The notes below the pieces were generated by a model. That model did no database searches, was not told the DNA's origin, and worked only from the letters and a program-made list of their open reading frames with translations. Both the position numbers and the translations under genes were made by a program. Below are positions 11,522 to 23,690 of a stretch of DNA of 64,000 nt, piece by piece; the stretch's first letter is position 1; every line of letters begins with the position of its first letter. Source of the DNA: Pseudoscleropodium purum (taxonomy: Eukaryota; Streptophyta; Bryopsida; Hypnales; Brachytheciaceae); assembly GCA_963969395.1 (NCBI GenBank), contig OZ017797.1, forward strand, positions 27,404,001 to 27,468,000. Reading direction: 5' to 3'.

Positions 11522-12934
11522 ATGGACGATGTGCATGAAGTTGCGCCCGAGCGGGCTGTTCCATCTAATCACGACGTGGAGGCGCCCTTGCTGGGACGCT
11601 CACCGAAGATAAACCATACCCCCGATTCGGAGGACGACCTGGATCCTGAGGTGGAGGAGCAGCGGGCGAAGATGACGAACAAGTATAAGCGTCTGCTCTC
11701 CAACCGCAACGACGAGCTTCGGCAGTTTCGTTCGGGTTTGTCATGGTTAGGGCTTGATCAATCCACCCCTATCAAAGTGGTCTGGTCTCGAACGCTCTTC
11801 GTCTTCCTGGCGTTGGTGGTTCCCATTTTCAACTTCTACTTCGTTTCGTGCGAATCTTGTGACGAAGAGCATTCGCATCCGTTCGAGAAGCTGGTCCAGA
11901 CTTCCGAGAGCGTTCTCGCTTCCATCTCGTTTTTCGCTCTCTCGCATATCCTGCACAGCTATGGCTTACGCAGGACGCTTCTTCTGGACAAGATTGTGAA
12001 AGAGCCGCCTGAAGTGCAGCACGGCTATGAGGGGATGCTGCACAACGCTTTCTCGACACTGGCTCGGATGCTCTTGCCGGCGTCTGCTGTTGCCGTGGTG
12101 TACCGAGGGTGGTGGTATTACTACGTCACGATAAACATCCCTTACATGGCCGATGTCCCGAAGATCAATATGGCTCTCTTCGTGGCTGGCGTGTTCTCAT
12201 GGCTGTACCGGACGAGCGTCTTCCTCTTCATGTGCGTCCTCTTCAGACTCATGTGCAATCTGCAGGTGCTGCGTCTCAAGGGATATAACAAGCTCTTGGA
12301 GGTGACCTCGGAAGTCTCCGTCATCCTCAAGGAGCACATGAAGCTGCGCAACCAGCTCACGACTATCAGTCACAGATTTCGCATGTTCCTGATCTTTGCT
12401 CTCTTCACGATAATTCTATGCCAGCTTTCGTCTCTGTTTCAGATCCTGCTGTCTGCGAAGGACATCAACTTCTTCCGAGCGGGGGATTTGGCGGTGTGCT
12501 CTATTGTGCAGCTGACAGGAATGGTGCTGTGTTTACATGGAGCAGCGAAGATTACTCACAAAGCACAACACATTGTGGCTGCTGTGAGCAAATGGCATGC
12601 TCTGGCAACTTGTAGTCCTGGCACTATTATCCAAAAAGAGTCTGTTAGTGAAGATCACAAGAGGCATATGTATGGTCCTTCTCACCCCTTTTTGAACAAG
12701 AGGTCATCTACCGAGGATTTGGAAGCTCCCAACCGGGAGCTCACTGTTGAGGAGGAGCTTGCTCATGACTTGGAAGCGTTTCAGAAGAGGCAAGCACTGG
12801 TGACGTACTTGCAGTTTGCACGTACTGGCATATCTTTATATGGCTTTGTGCTGGACCGCGGCTTCCTGTACATGATCTTTGGCGTTATGTTTTCTTCTAC
12901 TCTCTTCATTCTCGGAAAAACCGTCTTGGTTTGA
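11522..12934 (+). CDS. DUF3537 seven-transmembrane protein (plant gustatory-receptor-like)
   Basis: Intact, intronless 470-residue ORF; ATG at 11522 with G at +4, TGA at 12932-12934. An acidic N-terminus (1-75) carries RNDELRQFRSGLSWLGLDQS, typical of plant DUF3537 proteins. Seven hydrophobic segments lie at about 86-108, 129-147, 183-201, 217-247, 288-311, 322-341 and 438-468. Other family marks are SYGLRR (146-151), WLYRTSVFLF (227-236), AAKITHKAQ (341-349) and FVLDRGFLYMIFG near the C-terminus. DUF3537 proteins have been linked by fold and remote homology to insect gustatory/odorant receptors. Their plant function is largely unknown; a membrane channel or sensor role is inferred. A long loop (366-425) precedes TM7. 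Codon use is more GC-rich than the flanks, fitting a maintained gene. Confidence 0.92.
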   Translation: MDDVHEVAPERAVPSNHDVEAPLLGRSPKINHTPDSEDDLDPEVEEQRAKMTNKYKRLLSNRNDELRQFRSGLSWLGLDQSTPIKVVWSRTLFVFLALVVPIFNFYFVSCESCDEEHSHPFEKLVQTSESVLASISFFALSHILHSYGLRRTLLLDKIVKEPPEVQHGYEGMLHNAFSTLARMLLPASAVAVVYRGWWYYYVTINIPYMADVPKINMALFVAGVFSWLYRTSVFLFMCVLFRLMCNLQVLRLKGYNKLLEVTSEVSVILKEHMKLRNQLTTISHRFRMFLIFALFTIILCQLSSLFQILLSAKDINFFRAGDLAVCSIVQLTGMVLCLHGAAKITHKAQHIVAAVSKWHALATCSPGTIIQKESVSEDHKRHMYGPSHPFLNKRSSTEDLEAPNRELTVEEELAHDLEAFQKRQALVTYLQFARTGISLYGFVLDRGFLYMIFGVMFSSTLFILGKTVLV

Positions 12935-13500
12935 CAGAAGAGGGAAGTAATTTTTTTTTGTTTTAATTTTAAATTTTTCGAATGCTATGAAGAAATTCAT
13001 TTGCTTTTCTGACCTCCTCTTACTTCTGGGTTTATTCCTGGAGGAGGGAGGTACTGGATTGATTTAGTTTGAGTTTTGAGAGCCACGGGTTTTTGCAGTA
13101 TTTAGGCGTGTGTGCAATGCGTACGGCGTTTTGGTTGTTTTGTTGGAAAAATCTATTTATAGATATTGATTGAGTAAAATTTTCAATCCGTGGCACCCGA
13201 GATTTGCCATGCTGTTATATCTGCCTCGTCTCGGCAGAGGGACACTTCGGTGTATAAAACTCTTCATAGACCAGTGGGGTCGAAGGTCTTTATCCTGGCT
13301 ACATCATCCCAATCCCAGTTTTGATGTAAAGTGACTGGAACATATCTGAAAAATGCATCTTCTTTCACGTTTCAATGTTGTTGCGGGGTTGTGAGAATTA
13401 GCTGAGGTCGAAAAGGAAAAACAAGTGACGATTTAGAAAGGCTTGTTTTTAAACAGAAGTGCTTTGGATAGTTGAATATTTTGAGAAATCTTGAAGTTCT
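12935..13500 (+). other. 3' untranslated region and downstream flank
   Basis: T-rich sequence right after the stop, then moderate-GC DNA to about 13350 that is probably the 3' UTR. No unambiguous polyadenylation signal could be fixed. Confidence 0.35.
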
Positions 13501-13526
13501 GATCATTATTGGGTTGCAGAGTAGTT

Positions 13527-14954
13527 TAAGGGAGAGGCACCTGAAATCGTCCCTGCACCCAATGGCGTCCCTTTATAGGAAGGGGCGTCATTTCAGAACT
13601 TAGAGCATCTCCACTCTTGCCCTTAAAAAGTGGCACAGAAAAATATGCTCAACTCCCTCAACCATACCTGTGGACCCACCCTCAAGCCTCCACTCAAATT
13701 GTCAATTGTCTTTTATTTCTTCTCAATTTTTGCTTAGGCAATTAATTTTCTAATGTTGTTCATTGTTGGATATTGTTGGCACAGTTGACTACTTGTTGTG
13801 GCCCACATGAACATATTACAAGCTTTATTTTTTACATTACGTACAACTATTACATATTAATATTAATATTTATATGATTTTAAATTTTAAATTTTCTATA
13901 AATATCTAATAAATTACACATATCTACTATATCTACTTATTAATATTTATAGGGTCTTTAATTTTAATTTTATATACATAGTTATATAATCTTAAATTTT
14001 TATGTATGTATTATTTTATTATCTTTTGTTTAGGACTTTCACTCTAAAATCTTGAAGAATATAAGGTATAAATTGTTGAACCCTTGATTCCAAAACATGC
14101 CTTCATAATTTAAAGGTTATAGATTTAAACAAGTCAAGGTTGTAAAATCTTTAAGAATATAATGTGTGAATTGTTGAACCATTGATTCCAAAACACACCT
14201 TTATATTTTAAAGGTTATAGATTTAAACAAGTCGAGGTTGTAATTGAAAATTTTAATTTTAATTTTAATCTTATGTTTTAGGACTTTCATCCTAAATCCT
14301 AAACATCCCCTCATATTGTTTTAAAAGTTGTTAATTGAAGAGGGAATCTCAATTCTTTTTTGTTGGTTTTAGGTTTTTCAACCTAAATTGAAAACAAAAC
14401 TTGTTATTGACAATGAAATTCAATTTCATTTGATAAAAAAAAAACTTCCAAAAGAATTCCTAGCCACAACCAAGCTTCAACCAAATGCAACTGTACCAAG
14501 CAATCATTAGTGCTAAAAGTGCCAAGTAATGAATAGTGAAACAATTAATAGTGTCTATAGTAGGCAATCGATTGAAAAGCGAAAATCGAGAAAAAAACAA
14601 AAATCTTATGACAAAAATAATTATGACTGGACTAGTGAGCAGGCTCTGAAGGTTGGTGGCCAACCTATGATTTTCTCCAACGATTTTCTCCATGGTCGAG
14701 GTGACAAGGAGAGACATGGAGTTCTCAGTGGGGGAATGAAATTAGCCCAGGCTCATAATACACCAGCTGGGGACCAAGTCCAGGGCAAGGATGGTGATGC
14801 TCTTAAATGTGTACATACTAAACAGGGCTTATTAATTGTTGACTAACATTGTTAAGCCATGTACGAATCACTGAAATTTGTGTTTTAGAATGTCGCCCCT
14901 TCCTAGAAAGGGACACCATTGGATGCAAGGATGCATTCATGTGCCTCTCCCTTA
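13527..14954. mobile_element. Non-autonomous TIR DNA transposon, 1.43 kb
   Basis: Ends 13527-13600 and 14881-14954 are imperfect inverted repeats of about 74 bp. Both read TAAGGGAGAGGCAC inward and share AATGG(C/T)GTCCCTTT and AGGAAGGGGCG. The interior is AT-rich and encodes no transposase. A 105-codon open frame at 14529-14846 is unrecognised. The target-site duplication is unclear; a TA or TTA next to AGGGAG is possible, so the superfamily is open (Tc1/mariner-, Harbinger- or Mutator-like). Confidence 0.75.
14046..14241 (+). repeat. Tandem duplication, 98-bp unit x2
   Basis: Two copies (14046-14143, 14144-14241) share GAATTGTTGAAC-like, TTGATTCCAAAACA and TTAAAGGTTATAGATTTAAA blocks. They lie inside the TIR element. 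Confidence 0.85.
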
Positions 14955-15180
14955 GATTGCAAAGTGTCTAAATTTCTTAATTCTCTACTGAGAGGAACAA
15001 GTGCCTCCACCTTTGGAAGCATAAATTTAAATCTCTCCAGTGGCAGTTTTTAACATTGAAAAGTACCTCCCACCTCAAGGTGTCAACTTCCAATATTAAA
15101 AGAATTCTTCAAGCATGTGAGTGAGTCAGGTGGAAAAGGTTGACTCAACGATGAGAACCTTCACAATAAAAATGGCTACC

Positions 15181-16115
15181 TTAACCTGTATAGGACCATT
15201 GTCCCTTTGGGGGACAAATGGGATTTCAGGCAGGTAACTATAGGCTGAAAATTTTTCTTGATTTTTAAAAAATTCTTTTGAAGATGGAAAAACTGATTAG
15301 CTTCATGGAAATATAATTTTTTTTTCAATCAATGCTTAAGAACAAAAGTTATGCCCAAATAAGCTCAAAATAGGGGACAAGGACAATCAAGAAAACTTCA
15401 AAAATTTTAATTGTTTGTTTTTAAATTTCTTTTATCTTGTAGATTATATTTTTGGGTATATGGAAAGCTTTGATTCATTCCATTTGGATTTTATATGAGA
15501 AAGTTATAGACAATCTTGTTTTTTCAAGCAATTAGAGCATTTTCTTAATAAATAACTCGTAGGATTCATTTTTGGATGCAATTTTTACAATTTTTCCCAA
15601 AAAATAAATTCCACATGGATTATTTTTTTTGCTAGAAAAATTTAACCATTGGGATTAGTGAATATTAATTCCATTTTAGAGATATCAATAATTTAGATTT
15701 TCCTTCTATCTTGTACCTACCTTTATTTAATAAAATTTTAAAGAATAAAAATTAAATTTTTTTAAAGTTCTTTTTCTTACGAGACTCTCAACTCAATTAA
15801 ATACCATAGGGATTTAAAGCTCAAAAGTTTTTAGTGTAAAAAATTAAAGTTAAAAATGTTCAAAGTCAAAAAATCTAGTCCTACAATGTATTGACGAATT
15901 TGTTTTTTTTTCACTTCAAACGAGGATATCTTGCAATCTATGTAGTAAAAAATTTTGAAATTTTTTCCACATATTCTTATATTAATTAGGTATAATATCC
16001 TATGGTTGGAAGTGAAAAAAAATAATAATTTTTAGATTTTTTTACATTTGCTATAGGAATGGCAGTTTTGAGTGTTTTTTTAGCAAAAAAAGACCTTGGT
16101 CCTTTAGGGGGTTAA
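15181..16115. mobile_element. TTAA-bounded TIR element, subfamily T2 copy a
   Basis: Starts TTAACCTGTATAGGACCA and ends CCTTTAGGGGGTTAA. It is non-coding and AT-rich, 935 bp. It is homologous in inverted orientation to 33272-34132 (shared blocks include GAACAAAAGTTATG and CAAATAAGCTCAAAA). TTAA at both limits plus C/T-rich TIRs resembles the piggyBac signature. Confidence 0.7.
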
Positions 16116-18060
16116 AGGTATGTTGCCACCTAGCTTTATCTTGTGGTGTTTAAACAATTAATAAGGTAGACACTATTACCATGCAAACTAGCAATTTGAA
16201 TATCTTTGGACCAACTCCAAGAAGGGCACATATTTCAAAGGTGTGCATTTGTTTCACAAATCAACCTAAGTGGAATTAAAAGAATTCAATTAAAATTGTA
16301 GTTCTTGTGAATTTTTAAAGTGTTCTACCTTGAAATAACAAAACCATTTGTAGAGTGGAGTTATAAACATCCTAAAATAACCTATAATTATTCTCCCATG
16401 TATCCAATAGTACTATGTGTTGTCCCAAGCTAAAAAGAGGCAACTGATCCTATCTCCATTATATAACCCTCAAAAGTCTATCAAAATGAAATGTTGTAAT
16501 TAGGTCCAAATTTAATGTATCTAAAACCATCACCTAAATCTCTATTACCACCCTTTGCAAGTGGAACCATTTTGCCATTGTCGGTAGTTGCAAGAAAGGG
16601 TGGTCCTATTTTCTATCACTTTGAGTTGTGGAGTTTAGTTTGGCCATAATATTTGGAGAATGAAGCCAATGTACTTGAATTTTTTTTATTGAAGATGAAC
16701 AACTTATTCATAAAGAGATTTCTTATTTTTCAAAAAATTAAAAAAAAATATATATAATTAAATTTCAATTTAGCTAATTTGTCACACTTTGCGATTTAGG
16801 AGTTTTTAGTATTGTAGAGTACCCATAATTAATGATGTAGATCGTTAATTTTAGTAGGGTATTTATACACTAGAGAGGCATGTACACATTGAAAAGAACT
16901 TTAAAAAATCATTATTTTATGTTGTCTACATGCATACAAATAAGGGGTCTTTGTGCGTACAATTTTGAAGAGTGAAGATGGTTTTGGCTTCATTTTTTTG
17001 ATGAAATCCAATTACCATCAAGTCCTTACAAATTGAAAAAATTTTAGATTTTTTTTGTTCATGACTTAATTATTTATTATTAATTTATACCTCATTGCAT
17101 CTGTTTTTTGTGACAATTTTTTTTTCTTTTCAAATAGTACTATTTTAGTACTTACAAGTACCTATTGTACTCAAAATAGTACTCTTAGCTATCAATTTTT
17201 TTTTTATCAACAATTGAGATTTTTTTATATTGTAATACTAAGCGCAAAAACTATAGTTTTAGCAAAGTGCTACAAAAAATGAATACCTTTTTCTTACAAC
17301 TACCCTTGTTATGTGTAAGGTATAGTCAATATAGTGATTTTTTTTTAAATGAATAGGTTTGGATGATATTTTAGATGGTATTGGGGCCAAAAGTAGGATG
17401 ATGAATTTAGGTAGCAAATGGAAATAGGCTTATCTACGTTAACTATTAAAAAATTTGGTCATTCATACATATGTTTTGTGGTATCTATTGAGCCTAGTTG
17501 CAATTCTCCCATTTCTACTTCTACGTGAGGCGGATAAAACTTGTGCTAAAGATATAAGAGTGGTTCGGTAGTGAGTGGTTCAAATATGAAGATTTCCATT
17601 CAATATTATATGTAGTGCTTCCACAAGTACCATTATGTAAGAATGTCTATCAATCATATTGCACCTCTAGTGTTGTTAGAGAGCCTACAAGTGAGGCAAT
17701 GAGAAGCATTTCTTAAGGCTTTGCACTAAAGTCAACAATGGAATTAATGAATATCTTTTTTATAAAAAAAACATTTGAGGGCCAGTCATTGACAATTTTG
17801 ATATGATGGTCCCTTCAAATTTGTTCAAATTTGTTGGTCATAGTTTATGAATTTCACTTGAGTTGTATGGGCATGTGAATGTCAAAGGCTATTTGTAGAT
17901 AAATTTAGGATGTAATTAGAAAACCAAATCCAAGCTAGTAGTAAAAAGTTTGTTCCTAGGGAGACTAATATAATAGGATTATTTTTATTTTAACTCTTAT
18001 AAGTCATTGCAATTATAGAATATTTTAGGAAATATGTTCTTTAACCTTATTGGCAATTGT
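16116..18060. other. AT-rich intergenic
   Basis: No gene or delimited repeat identified. Poly-A/T runs are frequent. Confidence 0.5.
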
Positions 18061-19750
18061 TTCTTCTCACATGATAAATCTAATTGCTAAATTTGCCACT
18101 CCCCTTTTAAAGGCCACAAGGATTAAGATAATCTTCCCATTGGTTCTTTTTAATTCTTTTCTTTTTCTTTTTCTTTTATAATCTTTTATCTTTCGTCTTC
18201 ATAAATTTTCTTTTTCTTTTTCTTTCCAAATTTTACTTCCCACTTAGGTCTATAATCTTTATTGACTGGATCCTAATCTTTCTCCAATTCGGCTCAGTCT
18301 CCATAGGTACAACTTGAAATAAGTCACTTTTCCACCAAATTGGTCTTGTCTTCTAATTTGGAAACCAACACAATCTTCTCTACTAATGTTGGCTTTACAA
18401 CTTCCATACTATAACTCGACTTAATGAAACTACTAGATTGATAGAACTTACATTTTCCACTCACCGATTTGGAATCAATTTTTATGTCTTCAAAATTGTC
18501 CATGCTAAAACAACTCTTTTCCCAATTTGCCTCTCATCCAATCATCTTATACATGCTAGACTCATATTCCTATTAGGTATATATTACACATAACTTATGA
18601 TCAACAAATTGGAATCAATCACAAGCATTTCTGATTTTTTTTCTACACATGATTCACTCACAAATCAGAATCTAACTTGGCATTCACAAGAACAACATTT
18701 AGGCTTTATACAACTCTAACTTGAACTACTATAAATTTAACTTTAACATTCTAATTAGGATTCAAACATATAATTAATCTCATCTATAAACACACATTCA
18801 AATATAACATAATTCACTCAGCTAATTTACAACTTGGGCATTGCAAAATCTCTACAACGACATTTACAACCACAAATTGGATCAACCTATCCACACATGG
18901 CTATAAATAATAACCGATTAGGCACATTACTAATCCTCAACATCATGATCTTACACTATTAGCATTCAACATTAAACACTCCACATACACTTGACACCAA
19001 TTCGGCTTAAATACATATTCATTTAAATTCGGAATTGGTGATTAAATCACCATTATAGATTTTTCAATATCGTTCGTTGTCAAAAAAATTTATTTATCTA
19101 TTAAACTCTAATCCTCTTCGACTAATAAATTTCATTGTCATCACTTTGCAAATTCCAACTAGGACTTTATCATTTTTCATTGCTTTGACTAAGGTTCAAT
19201 TCTACTTCCATGCTCACACTGCAAACTATTCAACTTCAACATACTTCTGCAAATTCAACATTTCACTCACTTCTCCACATCAATTTCGGACTTGGATAAT
19301 TCGTCCATCACACCATCTTCACAATTCTGTATATAACACTACCATGCATTGGCACAACCACATCTCCCTGACTAGGACTCACACACACTCATAGAAATTG
19401 CAACATACACATACTCGGCATTGACTGGATTTTCAAATTGAGATGGCAATCATATCACCAACTAGACTGATCCCAATTTGGATTGACGAACCCTATCAAC
19501 TAAACAATATTCAATTTGAAATTAACATTCAACTTTTATACTACCAACTTGGAATCCTGTCAAAACACCAATCAACCAAATGGCACCAAGACTCCAACTT
19601 AATTCCAAATACTTAGCCAAATCCACCTAATTGGACAACCAAACAACCAAACTATTACTGAAAACTTTGACATTACACCCAAAAATAGCTCAAAAATTTA
19701 CAAGACATACATCCAATTCGATTATTTACACAATTTTAATTTGGGGTGTT
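18061..19750. repeat. Guanine-depleted A/C/T-rich block with CCAATTYGG motifs
   Basis: The forward strand is strikingly poor in G. Variants of CCAATTTGG/CCAATTCGG/AATTCGG recur dozens of times, and pyrimidine tracts (CTTTTT repeats) lie at 18148-18230. The open frame at 19077-19394 is a by-product of this composition. Probably an old repeat or retroelement relic; class unknown. Confidence 0.45.
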
Positions 19751-19823
19751 GAAAGGTGCATGCACAATAAACACAAGAAGAAAATAGAGTGCACTTAAAG
19801 TACAATGCAAAGCCAAGCCATAG

Positions 19824-20059
19824 CATTAGAAGAGTTTTCAATCCTTGGGAGGGCTATGAGTTCCCGGTAGCAAGCTCATTGATCTAGCGAAGCCACTGCC
19901 ACATTTGAAAAAAAAAAAAAAAAATTCAACTTTTTTCTTCATTTCAAGAATGAATTAAATTTTTTTTTGGGAATAACCATTCAGCAAAATTGGAGGGGGG
20001 ACTATAGTGAGCACCAGCTTGAGACGACCTTCTTGACCTCCCCTAGAAATCCTCTAATG
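19824..20059. mobile_element. CATTAG-family MITE, copy B
   Basis: Begins CATTAGAAGAGTTTTC and ends CCTCTAATG, its inverted counterpart. The left arm GGGAGGGCTATGAGTTCCC matches copy A, and the centre is poly-A. Target-site duplication not resolved. Confidence 0.65.
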
Positions 20060-20383
20060 GTTTTTAGAATGGGAAAGGTTTAATAATTGGAATTTACAAC
20101 AATAGGTGGGACTCCTTGAATTTGAAGCAAGGGACCTTTTATCAATTTGTAGGATCCTAGTTGTAATGTGGTTAAATTCACAGGCATTACATTTTCCATA
20201 GTTTGATAAAAATGAATACATGCATCATTGATCAAAATTAGAACCAATTATAATTGATAAATCATTGAATTTTTTTTGAGTGAGGTCATAGTGATAGGAA
20301 TTGAAAAACCATAAGATTAGTATGTTAATTTTAGATGATTATACAAGCATTCAATACAAAAATGATTACAATTCATTGATAAC

Positions 20384-20668
20384 TTAACCATGTAAAGACG
20401 TTGAGGTCAAAAAGTAACCAATGGATGACTTTGTATTAAGAATGAAGAATACACCTATTAGTTCAATAATTGGAGTATTTTGGTGACTACCCTAGTTATG
20501 GACGGATATATCTTTTAAGGGTTAAACTTGGAAAGGATAAGTCCCATCACCAAGATATTTTCTCAAAAATGATGATTTTTAAACTAAAAGGTACATTCTT
20601 TATTTCTCCAGTGATATGAAAAATCATCCATTGACTACTTTTTGTCTTCAACATCCAATGTCTATACA
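20384..20668. repeat. Inverted repeat pair with possible short TTAA element
   Basis: Left arm 20389-20455 and right arm 20590-20668 are imperfect inverted copies sharing CAAAAAGTA, CAATGGATGA and AAGAATG blocks. A diverged third copy is at 59171-59247. Within it, TTAACCATGTAAAG (20384) and TTTTAAGGGTTAA (ending 20525) could bound a 142-bp TTAA element. Confidence 0.5.
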
Positions 20669-20765
20669 AGGTCAATATAACCCTAATTATGTTGAACCAA
20701 TTCAAATAAATTAGAAGAAATTTGGGCCCTTGAAGTGCCGTCTAGAGTATCCTTCATTGGGACCC

Positions 20766-21699
20766 TTAACATCTAAAGGATTGGACTACGTTTTTTGGCT
20801 GTATAAAATTTTTGGGCAAGCCATTGTGACCAAAAATTTGCATATTTAAGGCTAAAATTGTGATAGAAGGTGTATACGAGGAATATCTTTCATATGAAAC
20901 AAATTTCATAACATTTGGAAATAGGAGTCAAAGTTATAGCCTAATATGTAGTTTGTTTCTCAACTTGGGCAGTCCGGGCAGATCTGAAAAAATCATTTTT
21001 TTCAAAAAATTCAAATTTGAAATTTTTTTTCTAGACTTATATACCCAATGAAAGCTCTTAATCATTCCATTTTGATCAACAAGTCAAAAGTTATGAGGAG
21101 TTTTTATTTGCGGGCAGTTACGGATTCCCTACTCTAAAATAAACTTTGAAATCCTTTATCTTACCCAATTTTCAATATATTTCAAAAAAAATAAAATTCT
21201 AGGATGTAAATTGTTTATTAAAACATTTCAACCACTGGGATTGACATTTTTCAATTCCATATTTAAATTCTTAATAATTTAATATTTTGAATCATTCTCT
21301 ATTACTATCTACTTACTATTTTTTTCCTATATGTTGTACAATTTCAAATGATTTAAAAATTTTCGAACATATATCCAACATGCCTTGAAGAATGAATCCA
21401 AAGAGTTGCAATCATTTTGAACATTTTTTCATACAAATTTGGCCTTATGAAATTCAATTGCTCGGTTTTTTGCATGGACAAAAAAATGAATTTTATCACT
21501 TCAAATGCTAATATCTTGCAATCTACATAGTGAAAATTTTTGAATTTTTTTTCACATCTTCTCAAACTAGTTTACTACAAGATCCTATGATTACATGTGT
21601 CCAAAAATGTTTTTTTTTCTAAATTTTGAAACTTGTCCAAGAAATGGCAGTTTTGGAGCGTTTTTGGCAAAAACATAGTTAAGGAACTTTAGGGGTTAA
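20766..21699. mobile_element. TTAA-bounded TIR element, subfamily T1 copy a
   Basis: Limits are TTAACATCTAAAGGA and ACTTTAGGGGTTAA, 934 bp. The interior matches 25775-26703 in inverted orientation (for example CTAGA near the ATTTCAAATTTG block, and TGGAATGATT). No transposase frame. The two ORFs of about 65 codons inside are AT-rich noise. Confidence 0.8.
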
Positions 21700-21774
21700 T
21701 TGGATTTAAATGCATACATGTCAAAAAAGGAATGATATTTTTTCCCTATTTTCCCACCCATTTTTTACATCATG

Positions 21775-22170
21775 ATGTTTACACAATTGCATGCTTTCTA
21801 TTGGAAAATGGAACATTAGGTACTTCTTATCATTTAAATCCTTTGTATATTGAGGGAATATTTTATATGGAAAAGGACAAATTTGGTGCAAATAAGTACT
21901 AGTGGTTCTTGATGTTTGCATAATGAAATGTTTCTTATTGGATAATGAGGCACTAGGTACTTCTTGTTTTTTGAGTCTTTTGTACTATAACTATAAACAA
22001 ATTCTTTATTTTATAAAGTTCATGGGTACTTGATACTCATAATGTTTGCAAAATGAAATGCTTCTTATTGGACAACTAGACATTAGGTACTTTTTGTCAT
22101 TTGAGTTCTTGGTACTATAAGTGAATTTTTTCTTTTGACAAGTGCATGGATACTTGATGAAATTGATACA
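21775..22170 (+). repeat. Degenerate tandem repeat, three units of about 130-137 bp
   Basis: Units start at 21775, 21912 and 22042. Each has ATGTTT(G/A)CA, TTCTTATTGGA-like and TAGGTACTTCTT blocks followed by a T/A-rich tail. No coding potential. Confidence 0.75.
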
Positions 22171-23690
22171 AGGTAGTAAAATAATTATGTACATATTTGC
22201 ATACTTAGGCTATTATCTCTAGCCCTTAATAAATAGTTTAGCATGTCAACTCTTACAGGGTTCTTTGAGGATTCAAACTTTTCCTAATAAAACTTTTTCA
22301 TAAAACTTGCACTTTCTTATCTTTGGTAGAGGTATTATGATTTCATAATTGTTGTTATCAAATTTTTAGTGAAAATAGACTTTAAGGTATGTATATCCAA
22401 AACCAATAGTGCACAAAACCAACATTGTGTATTCTTATTGTACATTTGATGTGTCTAAATGTAGGATGTCAGCACATATGGTAGTATCAAATTACTTAAA
22501 TTGTTGATTTTGGTTGTACTTACCTTATTTGACAACTCTAGAAACATTCTATGATCTTGGACTTTTTATTATCTTTATGGCTTCACCAAAAATTTGAATA
22601 TACACTTTCAATTTCATTAAATTGGTAGAATTGCACAACTTTGGTGTAGTTCAAGTTGCAAGGCCTGAAACCAAAATATAAATCTATCCTAATTATTTGC
22701 TTGAAATTAGATTTTTGTGAAGATATACATCACAATTTTGCCTTGTAGAATACCTTGAATTTAACAAAATTCACCTTTTACCCTCCAATATTCTTAGGAA
22801 GGGATATTAATTAAGGTGATCCTCTTATTAGAATCTATTTTTTGCACATGAAACCATGGAAGTTTGCTAGAATTGATTAATATTGTTACATTGTTCAGTT
22901 ATAATTGCAAATAGTAAATTGAAGATAGTTACTTAAATTATGTTATCTTATTGGCAATTGAAAGAGGATTTCACTACACTTTAGTATGCATTATTTGTAC
23001 AACATGAATGAATTATGAATTTTCTAAGTGCAACTTCTAGGATTGTGCCAAAATCCAACACTAGACTATCATAGACTCTCATATTTTGATTGTGTACATC
23101 TTGTGTAATCAATATTTACATTTTTGTGACACTTCCTAGTCAAATGTAGGTACTAAATTTTGAATAGTATTGATTATGGGTTTACACATTCCCTTTGTAA
23201 TTGATGAGGAATGAACAATACTTGATTGTAATGTTTGAGTGTAAAATGGCTTGAAATTCTCTTTGGCTCATTGTCAACAAGCTTATCAAAAGTTAAACCA
23301 TTCTAATGATGCAAACTATGAGTCTGGTTGCTTCAACTGTCAATTTTAAGAAGATTAGCCAAGAGGGTTGGATTGAGTTTTGGCTGAGTTTTTCACATAG
23401 AGTTGAACCAAATCATGAGGCATATAAATGTTGGATAGGTTGGGTTCTTTGGAAGGAAGTGATCTTATCACAAAGGTAGTCAGTGGAAAATATAAGCTTT
23501 GTAAATGATGAGGTGCATTTTCTGGTTTTAGTGTTTCTTAGAAAGTCATTCATTGGATACTCTTAAACCTTGGGGTCTTTAGTTGGAATAAAGTTGCACT
23601 AGAAGGAACCCCCATTTTTTGTGACATCAAACCAAAAATATAGATGTTTTTGTAAACAAAAGGATGTCAAAGACTTAAAGTAGTGGGTAG
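22171..23690. other. AT-rich intergenic
   Basis: No supported feature. Confidence 0.5.

Noticed and set aside
11300..12615. Reverse and shifted frames overlapping the DUF3537 gene
   Set aside because: Shadows of the real coding frame.
19077..19394. 105-codon forward frame
   Set aside because: A by-product of the guanine-depleted block, with low-complexity composition.
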